NCBI GenBank assembly: GCA_045633565.1
Contig: JAZQYO010000019.1
Span: forward strand, 84,944-148,943
Reading direction: 5' to 3'
Length of the DNA: 64,000 bases
Source of the DNA: RGIG7450 sp045633565
Lineage (GTDB): Bacteria; Bacillota; Clostridia; RUG12999
Below, piece by piece: positions 25,325 through 34,842 of this stretch. The notes below the pieces were generated by a model. It saw only the letters and a program-made list of their open reading frames with translations. It was not told the origin of the DNA and ran no database searches. Each line of letters opens with the position of its first letter. The first letter of the stretch is position 1. Made by a program: the position numbers and the translations under genes.

Positions 25325-26077
25325 TTAAGCCTTCCTTATTTCGCTCACAAGGGAGTTCATATTGTAAAGTCCCGGCTTTTTATTAATCATAAAATCTGCA
25401 GCAACAAGTGCTCCTTCTGCAAAAAGCGAACGGCTGTGTGCCTCATGCTTAATGGTAATTGTTTCAGCGCCACTTGTGAAAATTATTTCATGAATTCCAA
25501 TAACACCGCCACGACGGATGGCGTGAATACCTATTTCCTGTTTTTCGCGTTTGTGCTGACCGTTTCTGCCACAAATAAGCTGAGCATCTTCTTTAACACA
25601 TTTAATATCACTGGCAAGCATTAACGCCGTTCCGCTCGGTGCATCAAGCTTCTGATTATGATGTGTTTCTACAACCTCAATGTCAGCATCAGGCATAAGA
25701 GTAGCTGCACAACACGCAAAATCCGAAAGCATTGCAACACCAAGAGACATATTTGCTGAATGGAAAACCGGAATTTTCGTTGATGCTTCCTTAATCATGG
25801 CAAGCTCGGTTTCATCATGTCCTGTTGTGGACACGATAACAGGAATGTTGCGACCTGTGGCATATTCCATCAAATCTTTTGTTGCGGCATGATGTGAAAA
25901 ATCTATAATTATGTCAGCATCACCTGTGTAGTCCGCAAGCTTTTTATAAACATTATTATTTCCATCAGCTCTTGGGTCAGCACCTGCTGCGACTTTATAA
26001 TCTTTTTCGCTTTCGTTTATAATTTTCGTTAGTTCAACGCCCATTTTACCGAGAGCGCCGTTAATAATTATTTTCAT
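25325..26077 (-). CDS. dapB: 4-hydroxy-tetrahydrodipicolinate reductase
   Basis: NAD(P)H-dependent reductase of lysine biosynthesis, 250 aa. The Rossmann motif is INGALGKMG, and the catalytic block EVVETHHNQKLDAPSGTA is intact, with HH as the proton donor pair and K as the substrate contact. VIGIHEIIFTSGAETITIKHEA is the usual C-terminal signature. It sits between dapA and lysA with gaps of 18 bp and 2 bp. Confidence 0.97.
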   Translation of the reverse strand: MKIIINGALGKMGVELTKIINESEKDYKVAAGADPRADGNNNVYKKLADYTGDADIIIDFSHHAATKDLMEYATGRNIPVIVSTTGHDETELAMIKEASTKIPVFHSANMSLGVAMLSDFACCAATLMPDADIEVVETHHNQKLDAPSGTALMLASDIKCVKEDAQLICGRNGQHKREKQEIGIHAIRRGGVIGIHEIIFTSGAETITIKHEAHSRSLFAEGALVAADFMINKKPGLYNMNSLVSEIRKA

Positions 26078-26095
26078 TTGTAAACTCCTGATTAA

Positions 26096-26989
26096 TTAGC
26101 AAACTTTTTCAATTCCGTACCGCTCAAGAACAGTTTTAAGTTTTGAAAGACCTGTTTCGTCCATTTCGCAAAGCGGTGCACGCATTTCCCTTGTGCAAGC
26201 ACCTAAAAGTGCCATAGCTTCTTTTACAGGAATTGGGTTGACATCAGAGAAAAGTGCATTAATAAGTGGCAAAAAGTCTAACTGCATTTTTGCACATTCA
26301 GCTGTATTTCCTTCAAAAAACACCTTGCACATACGTGATGTTTCAGCAGGAACAATATTAGATAAAACAGAAATAACACCAATACCTCCAATTCCAAGCA
26401 TAGGAGCTATCTGGTCATCATTTCCGCTGTATAAAGCGAGTTTGTCACCTACAAGATGCATTGTTTCAGCAATTTTCGAAAAGTTTCCGCCCGCTTCTTT
26501 AATTGCAACAATATTAGGATGGTCTGCAAGTGCTGCGTATGTAGCAGGTTCGATGTTAAGACCTGTTCTTGAAGGTACATTATAAAGAATAATCGGTTTA
26601 TCTACAGAGTCTGCAAGGTCAGTATAGAGCTTTATAAGACCTCTCTGTGAAGTTTTGTTATAATATGGTGTTGTAACAAGTAGTGCGTCAGCACCAACGT
26701 TTGCAGCGCCTTTACTGAGTTCAAGACCGTGAGCTGAATCATTACTTCCTGTGCCCGCAATAACGGGAACTCTACCTGCTGCACGCTGAACTGTAAACTG
26801 AATTGCAGCAATCTGCTCAGCATCTGTTAAAGTTGATGCTTCACCTGTTGTACCACATGAAACAAGGGCATCTATCCCCTGTTCAATCTGATAATCAATA
26901 ATTTTTCCGTACGCATCAAAATCAATTTTACCGTCTTTAAACGGTGTGATAAGTGCTGTGGCTGCTCCTTTAAATACTACTTTTTTCAT
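26096..26989 (-). CDS. dapA: 4-hydroxy-tetrahydrodipicolinate synthase
   Basis: Condenses pyruvate with aspartate semialdehyde, the first step of the lysine branch, 297 aa. I start it at ATG 26989 with GAAAGG upstream; the frame is open further but the extra residues come from the riboswitch leader. Schiff-base Lys is in IVAIKEAGGN, the proton-relay Tyr is in ILYNVPSRTG, and CGTTGEASTL is the pyruvate pocket. It is the first gene after a lysine riboswitch and terminator. Confidence 0.97.
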   Translation of the reverse strand: MKKVVFKGAATALITPFKDGKIDFDAYGKIIDYQIEQGIDALVSCGTTGEASTLTDAEQIAAIQFTVQRAAGRVPVIAGTGSNDSAHGLELSKGAANVGADALLVTTPYYNKTSQRGLIKLYTDLADSVDKPIILYNVPSRTGLNIEPATYAALADHPNIVAIKEAGGNFSKIAETMHLVGDKLALYSGNDDQIAPMLGIGGIGVISVLSNIVPAETSRMCKVFFEGNTAECAKMQLDFLPLINALFSDVNPIPVKEAMALLGACTREMRAPLCEMDETGLSKLKTVLERYGIEKVC

Positions 26990-27021
26990 TATACCAAATC
27001 CTTTCAATTTTCGGAAATGCA

Positions 27022-27066
27022 CAAAAAATGCGTTTTCCGGTAAAATAAACTGCTTCCGAAAAACGC
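27022..27066 (-). terminator. Riboswitch expression-platform terminator
   Basis: On the minus strand GCGTTTTTCGG pairs with CCGGAAAACGC (27066-27056 with 27040-27030), followed by ATTTTTTG. It lies between the lysine aptamer and dapA, so ligand binding should favour termination. Confidence 0.85.
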
Positions 27067-27091
27067 CTGCGGACATGCCGCTTTACGATTC

Positions 27092-27262
27092 CGATAGCTC
27101 TCCGTAATAAAATATTACGACAATCTTACGGATATTATCCGTAAAACCAAGATATGCGCCTGCGATGACGTATACTTTCGGCATCTGCCCCTTTCACCTT
27201 ACCGACGATTATCGCAAACCTTAACCGATAAACTTACTTTTGACAAAATGCGCCTCTACCCT
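27092..27262 (-). promoter_or_regulatory. Lysine riboswitch (L box) aptamer
   Basis: Minus-strand RNA with the conserved core in order: GGGTAGAGGCGCA at the 5' side, GTGAAAGGGGCAGATGCCGA in the middle, and GGAGAGCTATCGG closing the 3' side (P1: GGTAG with CTATC). These are the lysine-binding five-way-junction segments of the L box. It precedes dapA-dapB-lysA, the expected targets, and is followed by a terminator. Boundaries are approximate. Confidence 0.92.
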
Positions 27263-27292
27263 AAACCGGTATATATTTAATTATATGAATGA

Positions 27293-27321
27293 ATTTTAAC
27301 ATATATTTTAAATTATGTCAA
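27293..27321 (-). promoter_or_regulatory. Promoter of the dapA-dapB-lysA operon
   Basis: Minus strand TTGACA (27316-27321), a 17-nt spacer, and TAAAAT (27293-27298). It gives a leader of about 300 nt that holds the riboswitch. Confidence 0.8.
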
Positions 27322-27329
27322 TAGTTTTT

Positions 27330-27357
27330 ATAAAAAAGTCGGGAATTTCTTCCCGAC
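27330..27357 (-). terminator. Terminator after hit
   Basis: Minus strand GTCGGGAA (27357-27350), a GAAA loop, and TTCCCGAC (27345-27338), then TTTTTT. It closes the alaS-hit transcript just before the dapA promoter. Confidence 0.93.
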
Positions 27358-27368
27358 AATTTTGCTTA

Positions 27369-27710
27369 TTAACCCGGAGGCCATGCAAGGTCACGACCGC
27401 CAAGCAAATGAAAATGTATATGATTAACCGTCTGCCCTGCAGCTTCACCGCAGTTTGAAACAACACGATATCCGGTTTCAGAAACACCAAGTTGTTTTGC
27501 AATTTCTGTAGCTGCCGTGTATACTTCAGAAATAAGACCGGCATTGTCGCAAGTAATGTCATTTAAGCTTTCGATATGCTCTTTTGGGATAATAAGAACA
27601 TGTACCGGAGCAACCGGACTTATGTCATTAAATGCATAAACATAATCATTTTCATATACTTTTACTGATGGGATTTCACCTTTAATAATATTACAGAAAA
27701 TACAATCCAT
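27369..27710 (-). CDS. HIT family nucleotide hydrolase (HinT-like)
   Basis: Histidine-triad protein, 113 aa, a purine nucleoside phosphoramidase in characterised HinT homologues. It opens with CIFCNIIKGEIPS, typical of HinT, has VHVLIIPKEHI in the middle and the triad NHIHFHLLGG near the end. It starts 18 bp after alaS and is very likely co-transcribed with it. HinT proteins hydrolyse aminoacyl-adenylates, which fits the pairing with a tRNA synthetase. Confidence 0.93.
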   Translation of the reverse strand: MDCIFCNIIKGEIPSVKVYENDYVYAFNDISPVAPVHVLIIPKEHIESLNDITCDNAGLISEVYTAATEIAKQLGVSETGYRVVSNCGEAAGQTVNHIHFHLLGGRDLAWPPG

Positions 27711-27727
27711 AAGAATCGTCCTTTCAT

Positions 27728-30337
27728 TTAAATAAGAGTTTCAACAAGTGCAAGTGCACCGTCAACTTTGGTTATATCTTTACCGCCTGCCTGTGCAGCA
27801 TCAGGTTTACCACCACCGCCACCACCGGCAAATGTTGCCACTTCTTTTATAATTTTACCTGCATGAGCTCCTTTTTTAACAGCCTGCTCGGTTGCCATTG
27901 CAACAAATGTTACTTTATCACCATTAATTCCTGCAAGAACAAGCACTAAAACAGGTTCTTTATCTTTTAAGCTATCACCAAGTTTTCGAAGAGCATCAAC
28001 ATCCATGCCGTCAAGCTTTGCTGTTATAACTTTTATGCCATTAACTTCTTTTGCAGAGCAAAGAAGTTCATCAGCAAGACCACCTGCCATTTTTGATTTA
28101 AGTGAGCTTATTTCCCTTTCGGCATTTTTGAGTTCCGTCATAACACTTTCAGCTTTTGCAGCAATATCTGTTACTGATGTTTTAAGAATTTCTGCTGTCT
28201 TTTCAGTTTCGGTATCTTTTTCTGCAAGATATTTAATTACCCCTCTGCCGGTTACTGCTTCAATTCTTCTTACGCCGGCTGCAACGCCGCTTTCAGACAG
28301 AATTTTAATCATTCCCGCAAAACCTGTGTTTTTAAGATGACAACCGCCGCAAAGCTCTATTGAATAGTCTCCCATTTTTACAACTCTGACCTTGTCGCCG
28401 TATTTTTCACCAAATAAAGCAGTCGCACCAAGTTCTTTAGCACTGTTTATATCTGTTTCAAATATTTCAATCGGGTATTGAGCAAGTATTGTATCATTTA
28501 CCTTCTCTTCAACCTCAGCAAGCTCATCTTTTGTCATTGAAGAAAAATGAGTAAAGTCAAAACGAAGTCTTGCATCTGTTACGTAAGAACCGGACTGCTC
28601 AACATGTGTTCCAAGAACTTCTCTTAACGCTTTCTGGAGAAGGTGTGTTGTTGAGTGGTTTTTTTCAATATCTTTTCTGCGGAGAATATCAATTTTAAGT
28701 GTTACTATATCGCCTTTATTTATGCTACCTGTAACAATTTTACCGTGGTGCAGGAATTTACCGTCTGCAGCCTTTTTAGTGTCGTTTACAACAATTTTAA
28801 GGCCATTTGCTGTGATTTCACCGGTATCTCCTACCTGGCCACCGCTTTCTCCATAAAATACTGTTTTATCGGTAACAATTATAACATCAGATCCTTCGCC
28901 TGCCACATCAACAAGCTCACCGTTTTGTGCTAAAATAAGTACCTTTGCCTCGCAAATTTCATTGTCATAACCAATAAATTCAGTTTTAACATCTTTAATC
29001 TGCGAGAAAATATCTTTATCCCAGCCGGCTCCCTCGCCAACATTACGGGCACTCCTTGCACGTTCACGCTGAGTCTGCATTTCTGCATTAAAGCCGTCAA
29101 CATCAACAGAAAGTCCGTTTTCTTCAGCAATTTCAAGAGTAAGGTCTATCGGGAATCCGAATGTATCATAAAGCTTAAATGCATCTTCACCTGAAATTTT
29201 ATCTTTAGTATTTTTAATGATTGTTTCCAGGATTTCAAGGCCGGCATCAATAGTTTTTGCAAATCTGTCTTCCTCCTGACTGATTACTGTTTTAATATAA
29301 TCAGCTTTTTCAGCAAGAACAGGATATGCACCCTTAGATTCAGAAATTACAGTATCTGCAAGCGAATAAAGGAACTTATCCTTAATTCCCAAAAGTTTAC
29401 CGTGACGGGCAGCCCTTCTGAGCAGTCTGCGAAGAACATATCCTCTGCCCTCATTTGAAGGTATAACACCATCAGATACAAGGAACACCGTACTTCTTAT
29501 ATGGTCTGTAATTACACGGAGAGAAACGTCTGTTTTCTCATCTTTTTTATATGTTACTCCGGCAATTTCGCTCACTTTAAGCATAATATTGCGGATTGTG
29601 TCAACCTCGAAAATATTATTAACATCCTGCATAATAACTGCAAGACGTTCAAGGCCCATACCTGTATCAATATTAGGATGAGCAAGTCTGTTATAGTTTC
29701 CGTCCTCGTCTTTATCAAACTGTGTGAAAACAAGGTTCCAGAATTCAACAAATCTGTCACATTCACAGCCTACCTTACAGTCAGGTGAGCCACAACCGTA
29801 TTTTTCGCCACGGTCAAAATAGATTTCCGAACAAGGGCCGCAGGGACCAAGTCCAATTTCCCAAAAATTGTCCTCTTTGCCGAATCTAACCATGTGATCG
29901 GGCGAAACACCGATTTCTTTTGTCCAGATATCATAAGCTTCGTCGTCATCTTCATAAACGCTTACATAAAGTCTGTCAACCGGCAGCTCAAGAGTTTTTG
30001 TAATAAATTCCCATGCCCAACCGGTTACCTCACGTTTAAAGTAATCACCAAACGAGAAGTTACCCAGCATTTCAAAAAACGTACCATGTCTTGCTGTTTT
30101 ACCAACTCTTTCAATATCAGGAGTTCTGATACACTTCTGGCAGGTTGTAACTCTATTTTTAGGCGGAACCTCTTTACCTGTAAAATAAGGTTTTAAAGGC
30201 GCCATTCCGGCATTTATAAGCAGAAGACTGTTATCTCCCTGAGGAACAAGCGGAAAGCTTGGCAGTCGGAGATGGTCTTTACTTTCAAAAAAAGCTAAAA
30301 ATTTTTCTCTTAGTTCGTTAAGTCCTGTATATTGCAT
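27728..30337 (-). CDS. alaS: Alanyl-tRNA synthetase
   Basis: Charges tRNA-Ala, 869 aa, near the usual length. Class II catalytic domain: motif 1 region NSLLLINAGMAPLKPYFTG, motif 2 RHGTFFEMLGNFSFGDYF, and motif 3 GLERLA. The editing domain has the zinc/hydrolysis motifs NHSTTHLL and ELCGGCHLKNTG. A C-Ala domain ends GGGGGGKPDAAQAGG. The promoter lies only about 37 nt upstream, so there is no room for a T-box; regulation of this kind is absent here. Confidence 0.98.
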   Translation of the reverse strand: MQYTGLNELREKFLAFFESKDHLRLPSFPLVPQGDNSLLLINAGMAPLKPYFTGKEVPPKNRVTTCQKCIRTPDIERVGKTARHGTFFEMLGNFSFGDYFKREVTGWAWEFITKTLELPVDRLYVSVYEDDDEAYDIWTKEIGVSPDHMVRFGKEDNFWEIGLGPCGPCSEIYFDRGEKYGCGSPDCKVGCECDRFVEFWNLVFTQFDKDEDGNYNRLAHPNIDTGMGLERLAVIMQDVNNIFEVDTIRNIMLKVSEIAGVTYKKDEKTDVSLRVITDHIRSTVFLVSDGVIPSNEGRGYVLRRLLRRAARHGKLLGIKDKFLYSLADTVISESKGAYPVLAEKADYIKTVISQEEDRFAKTIDAGLEILETIIKNTKDKISGEDAFKLYDTFGFPIDLTLEIAEENGLSVDVDGFNAEMQTQRERARSARNVGEGAGWDKDIFSQIKDVKTEFIGYDNEICEAKVLILAQNGELVDVAGEGSDVIIVTDKTVFYGESGGQVGDTGEITANGLKIVVNDTKKAADGKFLHHGKIVTGSINKGDIVTLKIDILRRKDIEKNHSTTHLLQKALREVLGTHVEQSGSYVTDARLRFDFTHFSSMTKDELAEVEEKVNDTILAQYPIEIFETDINSAKELGATALFGEKYGDKVRVVKMGDYSIELCGGCHLKNTGFAGMIKILSESGVAAGVRRIEAVTGRGVIKYLAEKDTETEKTAEILKTSVTDIAAKAESVMTELKNAEREISSLKSKMAGGLADELLCSAKEVNGIKVITAKLDGMDVDALRKLGDSLKDKEPVLVLVLAGINGDKVTFVAMATEQAVKKGAHAGKIIKEVATFAGGGGGGKPDAAQAGGKDITKVDGALALVETLI

Positions 30338-30373
30338 TTAAGCTCTTCCTTTCGTAAAACATCACATATGGCA

Positions 30374-30402
30374 ATTATAACCTAAAATTATAGAAATGTC
30401 AA
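30374..30402 (-). promoter_or_regulatory. Promoter for alaS-hit
   Basis: Minus strand TTGACA (30397-30402), a 17-nt spacer, and TATAAT (30374-30379), located directly after the recG stop codon. Confidence 0.85.
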
Positions 30403-30403
30403 A

Positions 30404-32452
30404 TTAACCGATTATATTTCCGCCCGACACCCCTTTAAACATATTGTTTATCTTTATTTTAAGGAATTTATTCTCATCAAGTTTTAAATCAGGGTCTTTT
30501 TGCAGGATTATATTTGCTGCTTCTCTGGCAAGTTTCATTGCTTCAAAATCGGTGAAAATATCCGCAACATTAAGTTCAGGCATACCATGCTGACGAGTTC
30601 CAAGAAAATCCCCCGGTCCTCTTAATTCCAAATCTTTTCGTGCAATTTCAAAACCATCATTTGTTTTTGTCATGGTTTCAAGGCGTTTTCTGGTAATTTC
30701 ACTTCCACCTTCAGAAAACATAATGCAATATGATTTTTCAGCACCTCTGCCAACTCTGCCCCTTATCTGGTGAAGTTGCGACAGGCCAAATCTTTCTGCG
30801 TTTTCAATAACCATAACGGTTGCATTGGGGACATTCATTCCAACCTCTATTACAGTGGTCGATACAAGAACATGTATATCTCCGTTTGCAAAACCGTTCA
30901 TTATTTCGTTTTTTTCTGCAGCTTTCATTTTTCCGTGCAAAAGTCTGACGTTATAATCAGGCAGAACATTTGCAGCAAGATGCTCGGCGAGTTCTTTTGC
31001 AGCCGTCAGGTCAATTTTCTCCGATTCTTCTATGAGCGGACAAATAACATAAATTTGCCTGCCCTCTGCAACATTTTTTCGCATAAAATTATTAATCCTT
31101 TGACGCATGCCTTCATCAATGGCAAAAGTATCCACTTTCTGCCTTCCCGGAGGTAGCTCATCAACAACCGAAATATCAAGTTCGCCATAAATAATAAGCG
31201 AAAGTGTTCTTGGTATAGGTGTTGCAGACATGATAAGAATATGCGGACTCTCCCCTTTTTCAGCAAGAAGCGCCCTTTGTCGAACTCCAAAACGGTGTTG
31301 TTCGTCCGTTATAACAAGTGACAGGTCAGCATACTGCACCTTATCCTCAATAAGCGCATGTGTGCCTATGATAATTTTAGCTTTCCCGTTTTTAATATTT
31401 TCGTATGCCGCTTTTTTCTGCGCAGCAGTAAAGCTACCTGTTAAAAGCTGAACATCTTCTTTATCAAAGTATCCAAGTGCGGTTTTATAATGTTGATTGG
31501 CAAGCACCTCTGTCGGCGCCATAAGTACTGATTGTCTGCCGTTTTTAAGTGCAACATACATTGACGCAAAGGCAAGAACCGTTTTACCCGAACCGACATC
31601 ACCCTGAACAAGTCTGTTCATTGTTCTTTCAGAGGATATATCCCTGCATATTTCATCAAGAACTTTAGATTGAGCCTCCGTCATTTTAAAAGGCAATACA
31701 GATTTAAATTCGTTTGCATAGGAAACATCCATCGGTCTTGTATTTTCTTTTGTTTTTTCATCTTTAATATGTAACATGCCCATCTGAAGCATTAAAAGTT
31801 CCTCAAAAACAAAACGGCTGCGGGCAACATCATAATCTTTTTTTGTCTCAGGGAAATGTATTGAAGAAAAAGCATAATTAATTTCACATATACCATATTT
31901 TTCTCTGATATAAAGCGGAATGGGGTCATTAATACTGCTAACACTTTTTTCAATACACTCTCTTGCAATTAGTCTCATTGTTTTCTGTGGAAGATTTTCC
32001 GTTAACGGATAAACAGGAACAATTCTACCTGTATGAAGATTATTATCTACCGCTTCATAAGTGGGGTTTTCCATTTGTTTTTTCCCATACTTTATTTGGA
32101 CAGTACCAAAAAAATTATATTCTTTGCCAACAATAAACGCATTTTCTATATACTTATTATTATACCATGTCAGATACATTGTTCCTGACGAATCCTTAAC
32201 AGGCATGGTGTAAATCGAAAGATTGTTTCGAACACGAAGCCTTGTCGGTTTTGAAATAACAGTTGCTCTGACAGTTGCCTTCATGCCATCCGTCAGAGAG
32301 AAAATGGGCAGGCTTTCACTTCTGTCCTCAATATGTCTCGGAAAGAAATAAAGCATATCTCCAATTGTTTTTATTTTAAGTTTTGAAAGCAGTTTTGCTC
32401 TGTTTTCGCCAACTCCTTTAAGTGCAGTAACCGGTTGGTCCATAAGATACAT
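30404..32452 (-). CDS. recG: ATP-dependent DNA helicase RecG
   Basis: Branch-migration helicase for stalled forks, 682 aa. The N-terminal wedge/OB domain covers about 1-240 (MYLTWYNNKYIENAF region). The helicase core has Q/motif I QGDVGSGKT, motif Ia MAPTEVLA, motif II DEQHRFGVRQR, motif III MSATPIPRTL, motif V STTVIEVGMNVPNA and motif VI QIRGRVGRG. The TRB-motif region LGTRQHGMPE lies near the end. It begins 2 bp after gpr, and the two are probably co-transcribed. Confidence 0.97.
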   Translation of the reverse strand: MYLMDQPVTALKGVGENRAKLLSKLKIKTIGDMLYFFPRHIEDRSESLPIFSLTDGMKATVRATVISKPTRLRVRNNLSIYTMPVKDSSGTMYLTWYNNKYIENAFIVGKEYNFFGTVQIKYGKKQMENPTYEAVDNNLHTGRIVPVYPLTENLPQKTMRLIARECIEKSVSSINDPIPLYIREKYGICEINYAFSSIHFPETKKDYDVARSRFVFEELLMLQMGMLHIKDEKTKENTRPMDVSYANEFKSVLPFKMTEAQSKVLDEICRDISSERTMNRLVQGDVGSGKTVLAFASMYVALKNGRQSVLMAPTEVLANQHYKTALGYFDKEDVQLLTGSFTAAQKKAAYENIKNGKAKIIIGTHALIEDKVQYADLSLVITDEQHRFGVRQRALLAEKGESPHILIMSATPIPRTLSLIIYGELDISVVDELPPGRQKVDTFAIDEGMRQRINNFMRKNVAEGRQIYVICPLIEESEKIDLTAAKELAEHLAANVLPDYNVRLLHGKMKAAEKNEIMNGFANGDIHVLVSTTVIEVGMNVPNATVMVIENAERFGLSQLHQIRGRVGRGAEKSYCIMFSEGGSEITRKRLETMTKTNDGFEIARKDLELRGPGDFLGTRQHGMPELNVADIFTDFEAMKLAREAANIILQKDPDLKLDENKFLKIKINNMFKGVSGGNIIG

Positions 32453-32454
32453 CT

Positions 32455-33375
32455 TTATTCCCTCCTTTTCTGAAGTGCTCTGTTCATACCATCAGCAAGA
32501 ATTTCTGAAATGTCATTTACAATCAAATCAATTTCCTTTAATGTAACCATCATATTTGCAGCTTCACTGCCCATAACACTTTTAACAAAATTATATCTTT
32601 TATTCTCGTCAATATCAGTTGTTGCAATATGTGACAAAACAGCTGCTACTGCATCGTCTGCTACAGTGGCAGCATCCGCAACTGTAGGAACTCCAACAGC
32701 AATAACAGGTACTCCAAGACTTTCAAAATCAAGACCTTTTCTTTTATTGCCAACTCCCGAGCCGGGATGAATTCCTGTATCAGCAATCTGAATTGTTCTC
32801 CCAAGTCTTTCCATACTCCTTGATGCAAGAGCATCAATAGCAATAACTGCAGCTGGCTGAGTTTTCTCGGTAACCGCCTGAATTATTTCCTGAGTTTCTA
32901 TACCAGTTGTTCCCAAAACACCCGGTGCAAGTGCACTCACCGACCTCATGGTATCAGTAATTTTTTGCGGAAGATATCCAAACAGATGTCTTGTAACATC
33001 AAGTTTTGAAACAGTAATAGGGCCTATGGCATCGGGCGTTATATCATCGTTTCCAAGACCTACAACAAGAACATTTCCTTCCTGCGGCACATTCTTTTTT
33101 TTAAGCAGTTTTTCAATTTCTTGTTCAACAAGTCCAATCAGTTTTTCTCTGTTTTCATCAGACATAAACTGCAGTTTTCCATATTCAATCGTAATATAGC
33201 TTCCACGTTTTTTATCAAGTGTTTTTTCAGCCTTAGCCGTAGTTATTTTCACAAGTGTACATTTAATATCACCAAACTCTTTTACATCCACCTGAACGCC
33301 GCTTGGTGTGTTTTCACCATCACCAACATAACTTTCGTGTGCTTCAACGGCAAGGTCAGTCTGAACATTTCTCAT
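32455..33375 (-). CDS. gpr: Spore germination protease GPR
   Basis: Aspartic-type endoprotease (peptidase A25) that degrades small acid-soluble spore proteins at germination, 306 aa. The N-terminal propeptide MRNVQTDLAVEAHESY resembles the autoprocessing site of GPR zymogens. LVVGLGNDDITPDAIGPIT, SALAPGVLGTTGIET and IAIDALASRS are the family's conserved blocks, and GIHPGSGVGNKRKG follows. Its presence implies a sporulating lineage. AAGGAGAG precedes the ATG. Confidence 0.96.
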   Translation of the reverse strand: MRNVQTDLAVEAHESYVGDGENTPSGVQVDVKEFGDIKCTLVKITTAKAEKTLDKKRGSYITIEYGKLQFMSDENREKLIGLVEQEIEKLLKKKNVPQEGNVLVVGLGNDDITPDAIGPITVSKLDVTRHLFGYLPQKITDTMRSVSALAPGVLGTTGIETQEIIQAVTEKTQPAAVIAIDALASRSMERLGRTIQIADTGIHPGSGVGNKRKGLDFESLGVPVIAVGVPTVADAATVADDAVAAVLSHIATTDIDENKRYNFVKSVMGSEAANMMVTLKEIDLIVNDISEILADGMNRALQKRRE

Positions 33376-33412
33376 AACAGCAACTCTCCTTTTTGCTATT
33401 ATGAAAAAATTT

Positions 33413-34687
33413 TTAGTTAAATATTCTTTTTATCGCCTTATTAAAACCATAATATATTTTTTCTTTATCAAGTGTCAAAAATTCACCGTTTTTGTAAAGA
33501 AGTTTTCCATCGACAAAAACATATTTAACATTTGATTGATTAGCCGAATAAACAACGTTTGAAACGGGGTTATGACAGGGCGTCATATTAGGATTGTCAT
33601 AATCAATAATAATAAAGTCAGCTTTTTTACCTTCTTTAATTACTCCGCTATCATTAAATCCAAGTGCTGAGGCATTTGTTGCCCAACAGATTACATCTTC
33701 ACTGTTTACAGCAAGCGGGTCCATTTTAACGCCGCAAGTTAAAAGTGATGCAACATTAAGCTCTTTCAGCATATTCACAGAGTTGTTGCTTGATGCACCG
33801 TCTGTACCAATACAAATATCTGTTCCTAACTTTTTCATTTTTGAAATGTCAGCACATCCACTACCAAGTTTTAAATTACTTGTCGGATTATGTGCAACAG
33901 AAGCACCATTTTCAGTTAAAATGGTCAAATCTTCGTCAGTAAGATGAACGCAATGAGCCGCAAGAACTTTAGTGTTAAACGCACCTGCATCAAAAATCAA
34001 CTGCGTTGGTGTTTTACCATATTTTTTTATGCAGTTTTCATTTTCGGTTACTGTTTCGGACAAATGAATATGATAAATTGCATTATTATCACAGGCAAGT
34101 TTTGCAAAATACTCCAAAAACTCAGGAGTTGTTGTGTAAACTGCATGAGGTGCAAATGCAACAGAAATTCTGTCATTTTTTCGGTTTAAAAGTTCTATGG
34201 ACTCTATTGTCCCTTTATGTTTTTCAAATGGAACAGTGGGGTCAAAATAGGTTGTCCCGCGTGAAAGAAGGGCTTTAATTCCTGACTTGTCAACTGCATC
34301 AGCAATTGAATCACAAAAATCATACATGTCTGAAAAAAGTGTTGTTCCACTTGATAGCATTTCCATAATTCCAAGTGCAGAAAAATAAAAAACATCCTCA
34401 GCAGTTAAAAGTGCTTCTTTTGGGAAAATATGTTCGTTCAGCCAAACCTCAAGCGGATAACCGTCTGCATATCCTCGAAGAAATGTCATTGGTGAATGTG
34501 TGTGAGCGTTAACAAGACCGGGCATCAAAATGCCACCTTTTGCATCTAAAACCTCAAACTCACCCTCCGGCAAAGTCTCAGAAATGGTTTTAAATTTACC
34601 ATTTTCAATTTCAACATAACAATCTTTTATAACATCAAATTTTTCGTTACATGTTATAACCCATGCATTTTTTATTAGTGTATTCAT
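33413..34687 (-). CDS. mtaD: 5-methylthioadenosine/S-adenosylhomocysteine deaminase-like amidohydrolase
   Basis: Cytosolic metal-dependent deaminase, 424 aa, of the MtaD/SAH deaminase group of amidohydrolases. Metal ligands: GLVNAHTHSPMTFLRG, His in IYHIHLSETV, His in LAAHCVHLT, and Asp in GTDGASSNNS. The LNEHIFPKEALLTAEDV block is typical of this subgroup. The product from adenosine derivatives would be the inosine form. GGAGTG lies before the ATG, and a promoter is visible. Specificity between MTA, SAH and adenosine cannot be told by eye. Confidence 0.88.
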   Translation of the reverse strand: MNTLIKNAWVITCNEKFDVIKDCYVEIENGKFKTISETLPEGEFEVLDAKGGILMPGLVNAHTHSPMTFLRGYADGYPLEVWLNEHIFPKEALLTAEDVFYFSALGIMEMLSSGTTLFSDMYDFCDSIADAVDKSGIKALLSRGTTYFDPTVPFEKHKGTIESIELLNRKNDRISVAFAPHAVYTTTPEFLEYFAKLACDNNAIYHIHLSETVTENENCIKKYGKTPTQLIFDAGAFNTKVLAAHCVHLTDEDLTILTENGASVAHNPTSNLKLGSGCADISKMKKLGTDICIGTDGASSNNSVNMLKELNVASLLTCGVKMDPLAVNSEDVICWATNASALGFNDSGVIKEGKKADFIIIDYDNPNMTPCHNPVSNVVYSANQSNVKYVFVDGKLLYKNGEFLTLDKEKIYYGFNKAIKRIFN

Positions 34688-34742
34688 AATTATTCACTCC
34701 AAATGAAGAAAAAAATAGAATTAATCAAAATTTAACAAATAT

Positions 34743-34771
34743 ATTATATAATGTTTTGAGGAATATTGCAA
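34743..34771 (-). promoter_or_regulatory. Promoter for the mtaD-like gene
   Basis: Minus strand TTGCAA (34766-34771), a 17-nt spacer, and TATAAT (34743-34748). Confidence 0.65.
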
Positions 34772-34802
34772 TAACACTTTAAAAACTTTTTATGTCTTTA
34801 TA

Positions 34803-34830
34803 AAAAACAAGCCGGAGAATTCTCCGGCTT
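34803..34830 (-). terminator. Terminator of the nagB-like operon
   Basis: Palindrome AAGCCGGAG/CTCCGGCTT (34809-34830) followed on the minus strand by TGTTTTTT. It ends the six-gene operon running from 41962 to 34843. Confidence 0.92.
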
Positions 34831-34842
34831 ATTATATTACAT

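Noticed and set aside
30338..30403. T-box leader for alaS
   Set aside because: The promoter leaves a leader of only about 37 nt, far too short for a T-box.
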